Below the pieces are notes generated by a model. That model was not told where the DNA came from. It did not search any database and worked only from the letters and a program-made list of their open reading frames with translations. A DNA stretch of 23,299 nucleotides from Bdellovibrionales bacterium (GTDB taxonomy: Bacteria > Bdellovibrionota > Bdellovibrionia > Bdellovibrionales > UBA840), in assembly GCA_020434605.1 (NCBI GenBank), contig JAGRAL010000019.1:1-23299 (forward strand), given 5' to 3'. Of the stretch, positions 15,613 through 22,834 are shown one piece after another; position 1 is the first letter of the stretch, and each line of letters begins with the position of its first letter. The position numbers and the translations under genes were made by a program.

Positions 15613-16083
15613 TTAATACTCATTGTTGCTATGGTCTTCAAAGTTTTTACTACTAGGTTGTCTTTTTTGTCTTAAATGAAAAGTATAATGAACTTTTAAA
15701 ACAATATTCTTAGGAAATTGCCAATGTTTGATGGCAGCCTCACTACATTCATAAAGATCAGGGTCATTTAGTTCATTGATCATTTCTTCAATCTCTTGCG
15801 GTAGGCCACTGCCATCTAAATACCAACCGATTTGTAGAGCCCCTTCTTGCTCAAGTCCTTGTTCTAAGCTTTGGTTGTAGCAATCTTCAATCTCTTGCAA
15901 ATTGTTTTTAATAATGGATACGATGGTCCGTTTGTTTTTTACTTTTTCAGGAACCACTTCGGGCTTAACTAAACTGATTTTTTTATTCTGAGCATAGTAT
16001 TTATAGATGAAGTTCATCCCATAACTACTAACCGTAATCACGCAAGTAATGAGCACACCGAAACAGATTCGATTTAACTTCAT
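15613..16083 (-). CDS. AgmX/PglI C-terminal-domain-like protein, membrane anchored
   Basis: A 156-residue protein with one N-terminal membrane segment (about 6-27) and a basic linker (40-52). The C-terminal domain (53-138) reads as the AgmX/PglI or TonB-like module: IVSIIKNNLQEIEDCYNQSLEQ, G.LQIGWYLDGSG, a second Cys in YECSEAAIKHWQFP, and a final VHYTFHLRQ strand. The paired cysteines (68 and 113) and the CYN...G...W..DG.G....C....W.FP spacing are typical of these proteins in myxobacteria and relatives, where they are linked to gliding complexes. The partner ATP-binding or FHA domains of full AgmX are absent here, as in many short homologues. The role is unknown; periplasmic envelope interaction is inferred. 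Confidence 0.65.
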   Translation of the reverse strand: MKLNRICFGVLITCVITVSSYGMNFIYKYYAQNKKISLVKPEVVPEKVKNKRTIVSIIKNNLQEIEDCYNQSLEQGLEQEGALQIGWYLDGSGLPQEIEEMINELNDPDLYECSEAAIKHWQFPKNIVLKVHYTFHLRQKRQPSSKNFEDHSNNEY

Positions 16084-16269
16084 AAACCTCTTCTTTGTTG
16101 ATAAGCCTATATTTTACCGGTCTAATTGGTGTTCGTAAATTAGCCAAAAAAGGACGTTTTATAAGTGCTTGTTTTATCGAAGTTTTTTACATGTCTCATT
16201 TTAAGAAATACCACTATGATAATAGAATTTGCCTTGTGCTAAGCTGATACAATTTGTTAACGTATTAGG

Positions 16270-16932
16270 ATGGAAATGAACAGGCTTAGACAAAAAATGC
16301 TTTCAGCTGTTGATAAGAAAGGAGCGCTTCTGGTATTTCCCATTAAAGGGAAAAAAGAGCCAGAGAGTCTATGGAGTGTTTTATATCCCAGATCCGAAAT
16401 GGTGTGGGAATGGAATGAGGATTCGGATGACCGCATTTCTAAACTTTGGATGGATAGGGAGTTTTTGTCTAGGTCGTTAGATGTTGTGTATGCAAAGTGG
16501 TATCAGGGTAGGGCTACGTTTTTTTCTAAAGAGATTTTTATTTTGCTTTTGGCTTTTTTAGAGTCTAACACACAGTCCTCTCGCCTGAGTCAGCCTTCCC
16601 AGCAAGCATTGAGTGAATTAAATGAAGAATCTCCACTGTCTACAAAAAAGCTTAAGGCTCACCTTGAGTGGCAGGGGAAATTGATGGAGGCTCACTATAA
16701 CCGTGCGATGAAACCTTTATGGGAAGGTTTATACATAGTGGGTTTTGGAGAAGAAAATGACTCTAGTTTTCCATCATTAAATGTATGCTCTACAAAGACC
16801 TTATTCGAAGAAGAGTGGGAGAAAGCTCTAAATATTTCCTCAGAAAAAGCTTACACACAGCTAAAAGATAAGTTGGGCGAGAACTCGCCTTTTCTATCGT
16901 ATGCTCAGAAAATTAAGAAAAAAATACTCTAA
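16270..16932 (+). CDS. hypothetical protein resembling AlkZ-related family
   Basis: A 220-residue soluble protein without signal or membrane segments. The N-terminal half has FPIKGKKEPESLWSVLYPRSEMVWEWNEDSDDRISKLW and VVYAKWYQGRATFFSKE, a pattern I associate with short proteins annotated as AlkZ-related (winged-helix, DNA-glycosylase superfamily), but recognition is from memory and weak. The second half is helical and charged. No catalytic residues can be assigned. Two starts compete: ATG 16270, and ATG 16276, which has AGG 6 bases upstream (TTAGGATGGAA) and is the better one. It is monocistronic and flanked by genes of unrelated type. Confidence 0.5.
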   Translation: MEMNRLRQKMLSAVDKKGALLVFPIKGKKEPESLWSVLYPRSEMVWEWNEDSDDRISKLWMDREFLSRSLDVVYAKWYQGRATFFSKEIFILLLAFLESNTQSSRLSQPSQQALSELNEESPLSTKKLKAHLEWQGKLMEAHYNRAMKPLWEGLYIVGFGEENDSSFPSLNVCSTKTLFEEEWEKALNISSEKAYTQLKDKLGENSPFLSYAQKIKKKIL

Positions 16933-17037
16933 GTTGTCTATGCACTTTACAGCTTTAGATTAAGATTGACCTCATATCGCCTAGATCGATTTTTAGCTGG
17001 CATGATATTCGTATATACCTGAGTTTACGAGGTTTAT

Positions 17038-17463
17038 ATGAAAGTATTGTTAATAAGCATTGTAAGCATGATTTCTATTTCTGCATTCGCTAATGAGTGC
17101 TCTGTCGATCTTAGAATCAGTGGTTGGTATAACGATACAAACAGAGCCAGTTTACAAAAAAAGGGTATTACAGCTACGCTTTTTACGAATAATCCAGAGT
17201 ATATCGTCACAACTAAGAATGTAGCCGTATCTACAGAGTCTTGTCTTATGATGTGTAGCTTTAAAGAAAAACGTGAAATAACTATGCAAGTAGAGACGGC
17301 GGACGGGATTGTTTTAGCTACAAGCCGCCGATCATATTATCAAATATTTCCGGAACAAATGAGAATGAACAATGAGATAAAAGACAGTGTTGTAAGTGAT
17401 CTCATTCGCAGAATTCCAAGCTGTAAAAAAATACAAAAACTAGAAGCTGCGATTCAGATTTAA
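17038..17463 (+). CDS. small exported cysteine-containing protein
   Basis: A 141-residue protein with a signal peptide (MKVLLISIVSMISISAFA, cut before NEC). Mature cysteines are 21, 69, 73 and 129, so two disulfides are possible. The middle is beta-like (GITATLFTNNPEYIVTTKNVAVSTESC, REITMQVETADGIVLATSRRSYYQ), suggesting an Ig-like or beta-sandwich fold; no family recognised. GAGG upstream of the ATG (TTTACGAGGTTTAT) gives adequate spacing. Its stop overlaps that of the convergent thiolase in a shared TTAA. Confidence 0.65.
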   Translation: MKVLLISIVSMISISAFANECSVDLRISGWYNDTNRASLQKKGITATLFTNNPEYIVTTKNVAVSTESCLMMCSFKEKREITMQVETADGIVLATSRRSYYQIFPEQMRMNNEIKDSVVSDLIRRIPSCKKIQKLEAAIQI

Positions 17464-18734
17464 ATCCCTTCAATAATAGCTGCTACGCCCATACCACCGG
17501 CAGTACAAATTGATATAAGTCCACGCTTCTTTTTGGTTTGATAAAGAAGCTTGGCAAGACTGGCAATGATTCGGCCACCAGTAGCAGCAAAAGGATGGCC
17601 TAAAGCAAGACTTCCGCCCTTAACATTCATCTTAGATCTATCAATCGAACCAAGTGGCTCATCAATACCTAAATACTTTTTGCAGTAAGCCTTATCTTCC
17701 CATGCTTTTAAAGTACATAAAACTTGTCCAGCAAAGGCTTCATGGATTTCATAGTAGTCAAAGTCTTGAAGTTTTAAGTTGTTACGTGCAAGTAAACGTC
17801 CAACAGCTATCGTTGGCGCCATTAGTAAGCCGTCACCATGTACAAAATCAACAGCTGCCACTTCTGCATCTTTAAAGATAGCTTGTGGGGTCCAATTATT
17901 TTTTTTGCAAGCTTCTTCAGAAGCTAATAAAACCACCGAGGATCCATCTGTAAGTGGTGTAGAGTTACCAGCAGTTAAGGTGCCAGCTGCACTTTTATCA
18001 AATGCAGGTTTTAAGCTCGCTAACTTTTGAATGGTAGTATCTTTTCTAGTAATAGTATCTCTGTTTAGTCCTTTAAAGTTAAATACTAAATCATCATGAA
18101 AACCTTCATCATAGGCAGCAGCAGCTTTTTGATGACTTTCATAAGCTAGTTGGTCTTGCGCTTCACGGCTAATGCCCCATTCTTTAACCATCTTTTCACA
18201 GTGTTCACCCATAGATAAACCGGTGCGAGGTTCCACTACAGCAGGTATTTTTGGTTTTAAAAATGATGGGCTAATTTTTAATAGCATACTTAGTTTAGCC
18301 CCAAAGGATTTTGCATTGTTTAGGCCTAATAAAAAGTTTTTGTACTTTGAAGAAACTTCGATAGGTAAATCACTGTTAGTATCAACTCCACCAGCAATTC
18401 CATCTTCGATTTGATAGTTTGCAATCTTTAAAGCGATTTGTAGAGCAGCCTCTAAGCCTGTGCCGCAAGCTCGCTGCAAATTATAAGCGGGAGTGTAGGG
18501 GCTTAAATCAGTTCCTAAAACGGACTCTCTAGCAATATTCCAATTTGTCGAGCTATTCATAATAGCCCCAAGTGCTACATCTCCAACCATTTTGTCTTTT
18601 AAACGAGCGGTGCTTACTAGATCTTTAAGTGATGCAGTTAAAAGATCTTGTGAGCTTACATCTTGGTATTTCCTCATAGATTTAACAAAGGGACTTCTTT
18701 TACCAGCGACTACATAAACGTTTCTAGTTTGCAT
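17460..18734 (-). CDS. fadI: acetyl-CoA acyltransferase (FadI-type thiolase)
   Basis: A 424-residue thiolase that would cleave 3-ketoacyl-CoA in beta-oxidation (or run in reverse). The active site is complete: Cys90 in QRACGTG, His331 in YEIHEAFAGQ, His380 in LALGHPFAATGGR and Cys410 in SICTAGGMG. The HEAF form (not NEAF) is typical of FadI/HADHB-type thiolases that pair with a multifunctional hydratase/dehydrogenase. Length agrees with FadI. The start ATG 18734 has AGAGGAA upstream on the minus strand. No fadJ-like partner is adjacent, so it stands alone. The gene symbol is tentative. Confidence 0.85.
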   Translation of the reverse strand: MQTRNVYVVAGKRSPFVKSMRKYQDVSSQDLLTASLKDLVSTARLKDKMVGDVALGAIMNSSTNWNIARESVLGTDLSPYTPAYNLQRACGTGLEAALQIALKIANYQIEDGIAGGVDTNSDLPIEVSSKYKNFLLGLNNAKSFGAKLSMLLKISPSFLKPKIPAVVEPRTGLSMGEHCEKMVKEWGISREAQDQLAYESHQKAAAAYDEGFHDDLVFNFKGLNRDTITRKDTTIQKLASLKPAFDKSAAGTLTAGNSTPLTDGSSVVLLASEEACKKNNWTPQAIFKDAEVAAVDFVHGDGLLMAPTIAVGRLLARNNLKLQDFDYYEIHEAFAGQVLCTLKAWEDKAYCKKYLGIDEPLGSIDRSKMNVKGGSLALGHPFAATGGRIIASLAKLLYQTKKKRGLISICTAGGMGVAAIIEGI

Positions 18735-18815
18735 AAATTTTCCTCTACTTAAGACTTTTTAATCGTCTGTCAAATTACCTATAAAATAATATATGGAGCT
18801 TCATGCTGGATCTAT

Positions 18816-18849
18816 AAAAAAAAGTGCTGCTCATGGACAATAAAGCACT
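18816..18849 (-). terminator. orphan leftward rho-independent terminator or leader hairpin
   Basis: On the minus strand AGTGCT (18849-18844) and AGCACT (18828-18823) form a 6-bp stem with a 15-base loop, directly followed by seven T residues (18822-18816). It lies about 82 bases upstream of the thiolase start, so it could terminate an antisense transcript coming from the right or attenuate the thiolase transcript. Confidence 0.5.
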
Positions 18850-18915
18850 AGTTAAATTTTACAATGGCTGATTTCTCGTGCATTATCCTTAATGTTTGAA
18901 GATGATGAGGCGTCT

Positions 18916-19113
18916 ATGGGGGGCATGGGGATGCAAAAACAAGACTGGTTCGTTTTAGTATTAACTCTAGTGGTAGTTACAATCTTTGTAAGTTTAGGTC
19001 CGTATGGGAAGAGAACGGATATACAGCAGGCCAATCAGTGCGAAGTTACAAGAAACCCAGCTGGCTATAAAGGTGGCGCTTTAACCGAGCTAAGTAACGA
19101 TTGTAAGCAGTAA
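18916..19113 (+). CDS. small single-pass membrane protein
   Basis: A 65-residue protein with a hydrophobic segment (about 11-28, WFVLVLTLVVVTIFVSLG), then a mainly polar C-terminus with two cysteines (CEVTRNPAGYKGGALTELSNDC). ATG 18916 is preferred to the earlier ATG 18892 because GATGAGG lies 5 bases upstream, while 18892 has no SD. The N-terminus MGGMGMQKQ is likely cytoplasmic and the tail periplasmic, where the cysteines could pair. The opposite strand also has an ORF here (18852-19034) but without a good SD. No family recognised; the SDR-type gene follows 62 bp downstream on the same strand. Confidence 0.55.
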   Translation: MGGMGMQKQDWFVLVLTLVVVTIFVSLGPYGKRTDIQQANQCEVTRNPAGYKGGALTELSNDCKQ

Positions 19114-19175
19114 AATCTATGTGAGAGATAGCTTAAGCTTTACTTTAAGTAAAATCGGGTTATAAGCGTAAGCAT

Positions 19176-20687
19176 ATGTCAAAATTGACCGAAAATTCAT
19201 TTAAAACCTGCCTTGAAGTTTTAAAAAACTTGGTAAATGACCAGGCACTTTTAGACACTCTAAGTGAGGAAGAAAGGGTTGAACTACTCACTTTATCTGG
19301 AAAAATATCTCGTCCTAATCGCGATGAAATCAAAGAAAGAAACAAAGAAATAACCAAAGCTAGAAAATTAGCCGCTAGAGAAAAGAACAGGCAAGCAAGA
19401 GCCAAAACTGGAATCCGTAAAGCTAGGTTACAAACGGTCTTTTCGGCTCCTTTGCAAATTACTTCTTCTGAAGCTATTGAAACTGAAGAATTAAAAACTC
19501 CTAGAAACTGTTATGTCTGTAAGGCTGAATATAAAAAACTACATTTCTTTTACGATACCATGTGTAGAGACTGTGGGGACTTTAATTATCAAAAGCGTTT
19601 TCAAACGACATCGTTAAAAGGAAAGGTCGCAGTCATTACAGGATCCCGTTTAAAGATAGGATATCATGCGACCCTAATGCTTCTACGTGCGGGTGCAGAG
19701 GTGGTTGCGACGACAAGGTTTCCTCATGATTCTGCTCTTAGGTTTTCTAAAGAAGCAGATTTTAGCGCTTGGAGTGATAGGCTGCATATTTATGGTTTAG
19801 ACTTAAGACACACGCCAAGCGTAGAATTGTTTGCCAGATACCTTCAACAAAAATTAGGCCGCCTAGATATACTAATTAACAATGCGGCTCAAACGGTTAG
19901 GCGACCTCCAGGTTTTTATGCTCACCTAATGCCGTCAGAAAATTTGCCACACTCTGAACTTCCTGAGGGTGCAAGACATATACTTAGGCAACATGAAGAC
20001 TGCAAGAAAAGCTTAAATGCATTTGCGACGGACACAGCAGCTCTGCCAGTCTCTTGGAATAGGCAAGCGCCTGCCATGGGAATTTATTCTTCAGCAAGTC
20101 TATCACAAATACCATATAGCTATGATCAGTCGCTTTCTGTAAAAGAGGTCTTTCCTGATGGCAAGTTAGACGCAGACCTACAGCAAGTAGACCTTCGCAC
20201 AACAAATAGTTGGCGATTAAAGTTAGCGGATGTTCCCGCTCCAGAAATGTTAGAGGTGCAATTGGTAAACGCGGTGGCTCCATTTATTTTATGCAGTCAA
20301 TTAACCCCTATCATGAGACGCGATAATACAGGCGAAAAACACATAGTAAATGTCACCGCAATGGAAGGTAAGTTCTATCGTTTTCGTAAAGAAGACAGAC
20401 ATCCACATACAAATATGGCGAAGGCTGCTCTTAATATGCTGACTCATACTTCTGCTAGTGATTTGCAAAAAGATGGGATTTATATGAATGCTGTCGATAC
20501 AGGTTGGGTAACAGATGAAGACCCAGCCGCATTATCAACGTACAAACAAGAGACCCATGATTTTCAACCACCACTAGATATTGTCGATGGGGCGGCTAGA
20601 GTTTGTGACCCGTTTTTTCACGGCATACTTACTGGACATCATTGGTGTGGTAAATTTTTAAAAGACTACCAACCTATTGATTGGTAA
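19176..20687 (+). CDS. long SDR-family protein with N-terminal four-Cys module
   Basis: A 503-residue protein. Residues 1-90 are charged and helical (KERNKEITKARKLAAREK), followed by CYVC (Cys112, 115) and MCRDC (Cys130, 133), a likely zinc-binding module with LHFFYDTM between them. From 148 on there is a Rossmann domain: TGSRLKIG (155-162) as the nucleotide loop, LDILINNAAQT (230-240), N365 in VNAVAPF and VNVTAMEG (391-398). The catalytic Lys is at 416 in HTNMAKAALNM, but the position four residues before it is Thr412, not Tyr. A large insertion (about 245-355) separates the NNAA motif from the following helix. It belongs to a conserved but uncharacterised family of long SDR proteins with NNAAQTVRRPPGFYxHLM. 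NAD(P) binding is likely; chemistry unknown. It shares a 14-bp tail overlap with convergent dusC. Confidence 0.8.
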   Translation: MSKLTENSFKTCLEVLKNLVNDQALLDTLSEEERVELLTLSGKISRPNRDEIKERNKEITKARKLAAREKNRQARAKTGIRKARLQTVFSAPLQITSSEAIETEELKTPRNCYVCKAEYKKLHFFYDTMCRDCGDFNYQKRFQTTSLKGKVAVITGSRLKIGYHATLMLLRAGAEVVATTRFPHDSALRFSKEADFSAWSDRLHIYGLDLRHTPSVELFARYLQQKLGRLDILINNAAQTVRRPPGFYAHLMPSENLPHSELPEGARHILRQHEDCKKSLNAFATDTAALPVSWNRQAPAMGIYSSASLSQIPYSYDQSLSVKEVFPDGKLDADLQQVDLRTTNSWRLKLADVPAPEMLEVQLVNAVAPFILCSQLTPIMRRDNTGEKHIVNVTAMEGKFYRFRKEDRHPHTNMAKAALNMLTHTSASDLQKDGIYMNAVDTGWVTDEDPAALSTYKQETHDFQPPLDIVDGAARVCDPFFHGILTGHHWCGKFLKDYQPIDW

Positions 20688-21612
20688 GATTCTGCAGTTT
20701 ATCTATAAATTCGTTGCCCGTGGTAATTGTTTTTACATTTTGAAATATCGATGAAGCTTCGGGATAAGATAAAGAAAGTGATTTTAGCCATTGCTTGGTT
20801 CTAGTGATGGCAAAGTTTTCGCTATGAAATTGATAGCTGGATTCAAAAAAAGTAGGTAAGAGTTTTTTTGTATCCATCCAAGAATTCTCAAAATACGCAC
20901 CCTTTATCTTTTGAAAAATAAAAGGATCAGCGACAGCACCTCTGCCAACCATGAACTGACTTTCACCAGTTAAATCTTGGCATTTTTTATAATCTTCTAA
21001 GTTCCAAATATCACCATTTACAACTAGGTCCATCTTTACGTGCTCGCGAATTTTAGGGATCCAGTCCCAATAAGCAGGTGGTTTATAGCCATCCATTTTA
21101 GTGCGGCAATGAATGGTTAAGAGGTCGGCCCCGGCATCTTCAATGGATTTGGCAATGTCGATACACTTGCTGGCAGTGTCGTAACCAAGACGTATTTTTA
21201 CGGTAAGTGGTATGTGGTCAGGCATTCTTTTTTTAACAGACTTTACAATGTCATTGATTCGGTCGCAGGACTTTAAAAGTGTAGCTCCGCCGTCATTGCG
21301 ATTTACGGTTTTAGCAGGGCATCCAAAGTTAATATCAATGCCTATTGCACCTAGCTCGATGGCCTTTAGAGCATTTAGAGCCATAGGCTCTGCTTGTCCG
21401 CCTAAAATTTGCACAAAGACTGGGGTGCCGCTTGCTGTTTTTCCCCCAGTTTTTAACTCAGGACAGCGTTTATAAAAGACATGGTCTGGATACACAACGT
21501 CTACGACGCGTATAAACTCAGTCACACACTGATCAATGCCACCAATACGGGTCAAGAGATCTCTCATTACCCAGTCTACAACTCCGTCCATTGGTGCTAA
21601 ATAAAGTTTCAT
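20674..21612 (-). CDS. dusC: tRNA-dihydrouridine synthase (DusC-type)
   Basis: A 312-residue FMN enzyme that reduces uridine in the tRNA D-loop (U16 for DusC in E. coli). The start LAPMDGVVDWVMRDLLT, CVTEFIRVVD, the catalytic Cys98 in INFGCPAKTVN, GGATLLK (108-114), Lys139 in VKIRLGYD, the FMN/phosphate HCRTK (168-172), VVNGDIW (197-203) and VGRGA (222-226) all match the family, and the GCP(S/A)KTVN..GGATLLK form is closest to DusC, not DusA/B. Length is normal. It is monocistronic on the minus strand with no strong SD. The C-terminal 14 bp overlap the SDR gene on the other strand. Confidence 0.92.
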   Translation of the reverse strand: MKLYLAPMDGVVDWVMRDLLTRIGGIDQCVTEFIRVVDVVYPDHVFYKRCPELKTGGKTASGTPVFVQILGGQAEPMALNALKAIELGAIGIDINFGCPAKTVNRNDGGATLLKSCDRINDIVKSVKKRMPDHIPLTVKIRLGYDTASKCIDIAKSIEDAGADLLTIHCRTKMDGYKPPAYWDWIPKIREHVKMDLVVNGDIWNLEDYKKCQDLTGESQFMVGRGAVADPFIFQKIKGAYFENSWMDTKKLLPTFFESSYQFHSENFAITRTKQWLKSLSLSYPEASSIFQNVKTITTGNEFIDKLQNLTNQ

Positions 21613-21730
21613 GCTTGTAAGGCTTAGCTGGAATTTTAGTACAAGGCAAGGGAAGGTGTCTGGGGAGAAGAGAAAAACATTTTCATTTTACCGTAAGTTC
21701 TACATACTAATGGTGAGTTAAAGGGTAACC

Positions 21731-22834
21731 ATGGTATTAGAAGAACGAGTTCAAAGAGCAAAGTCGTATTACGAAAAACATCAAAAATACTTAGATATCG
21801 GTGTGTTTTTAAGTGGTTTCTTTTTTGATATCTGTACCTTAGGCAATGTAGATGATTTTTCAAATATTTTGCAGCAAGCAGTTTATTTAATAATTTTGGG
21901 AATTTTTCTAAGCCTTGAAGTAAAAGAGGAAGTTTTTGGTAAAGTTTTTTCTGAAAAATGGCAAAAGATTTGGAAGTATAAAGTTTTAATCATCCATTTT
22001 TTATTAGGAAGTCTTTGAAGTGTATACACACTATTCTTTTTAAAAAGCGCCTCTCTTTTAGCGTCTTTTGTATTTATCATGATCATCTTGGGCTTATTAG
22101 TTTTAAACGAGGTACCATATGTACAAAATTTAGGGATTCGACTTCGTACCGTTTTATTTTCACTTTGCGTAGGTAGTTTTTTTGCTCTTGATTTGCCACT
22201 GGTTTTTGGGGTTGTAAGTTGGGTGCCATTTTTACTTTCGATGATTTTAGGATTACTGGTTACGTACTCTATGTTTGTGTGGATGAAGAAGGGACAACCA
22301 CTTGAGGCGATTCAAAAGCTAAAGCGCATTTTTATGTACCCAGCACTTATCACCTTTATAATGTATACGAACCTTTATGGTCTTGGGCTTGTGCCGCCGG
22401 TACCCTTGTCGTTAAAATACATAGGGATCTATCATAAAGTAGAAAAAGTAAATGGCGAATATCTTTTATCGTACCATCGTCCTAGTTGGAAGTTCTGGCA
22501 AAATGGTGCACAAACCTTTTTAGCTAAGCCTAATGACTCTATCATCGCATTTGCTACCGTCTTTTCACCTGTAAGTATTAAAGATCAAATTATGCTAAAT
22601 TGGTATTTTGATGATCCAAAGCAGGGATGGGTAAAGTGGGATTCTATCCCGTTAAGTATCAGTGGTGGAAGAGCAGAGGGCTTTAGAGGTTACGGAGTTA
22701 AGAAAAACTACCAAGTTGGGGATTGGAAAGTGATTATTAGTACTAGTGATCAAAGAGAGATTGGAAGGATTTCTTTTACTGTCGAAGAAAACACAAGTCC
22801 AGACCCTGTAGATTACGATGTAGACAGGTTTTAA
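21731..22834 (+). pseudogene. DUF2914 membrane protein interrupted by in-frame TGA
   Basis: Two ORFs, 21731-22018 (95 aa) and 22079-22834 (251 aa), lie in the same frame and are separated only by a TGA at 22016-22018; the codons after it (SVYTLFFLKSASLLASFVFI) read on with no further stop. Joined, they give a normal DUF2914 protein: a soluble N-terminus (MVLEERVQRAKSYYEKH), several membrane segments running across the TGA, then the C-terminal periplasmic DUF2914 domain with SWKFWQNGAQTF, WYFDDPKQGWVKWD and GRAEGFRGYG...GDWKVIIST. The start ATG 21731 has AAGGG 5 bases upstream; the ATG at 22079 has no SD, so independent restart is unlikely. One base change would restore it (for example TTA or TCA for TGA). 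A sequencing error or genuine readthrough are the alternatives. DUF2914 function is unknown. Confidence 0.75.

Noticed and set aside
18768..18773. Perfect TTGACA on the minus strand before the thiolase gene
   Set aside because: The -10 region 17 bases downstream (AAGTAG) overlaps the SD and does not fit, so I do not call it a promoter.
18852..19034. Minus-strand 60-residue ORF ending just before the orphan terminator
   Set aside because: It opposes the miniprotein frame, has no good SD and a Thr/Ser/Pro/Cys-rich composition without structure. The nearby terminator keeps a non-coding antisense RNA possible, so this is listed only as a finding.
22016..22018. Selenocysteine or programmed readthrough at the DUF2914 TGA
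   Set aside because: There is no obvious SECIS-like stem-loop just downstream, the site is in a hydrophobic segment where Cys/Sec has no expected role, and the following base is A rather than a leaky C context.
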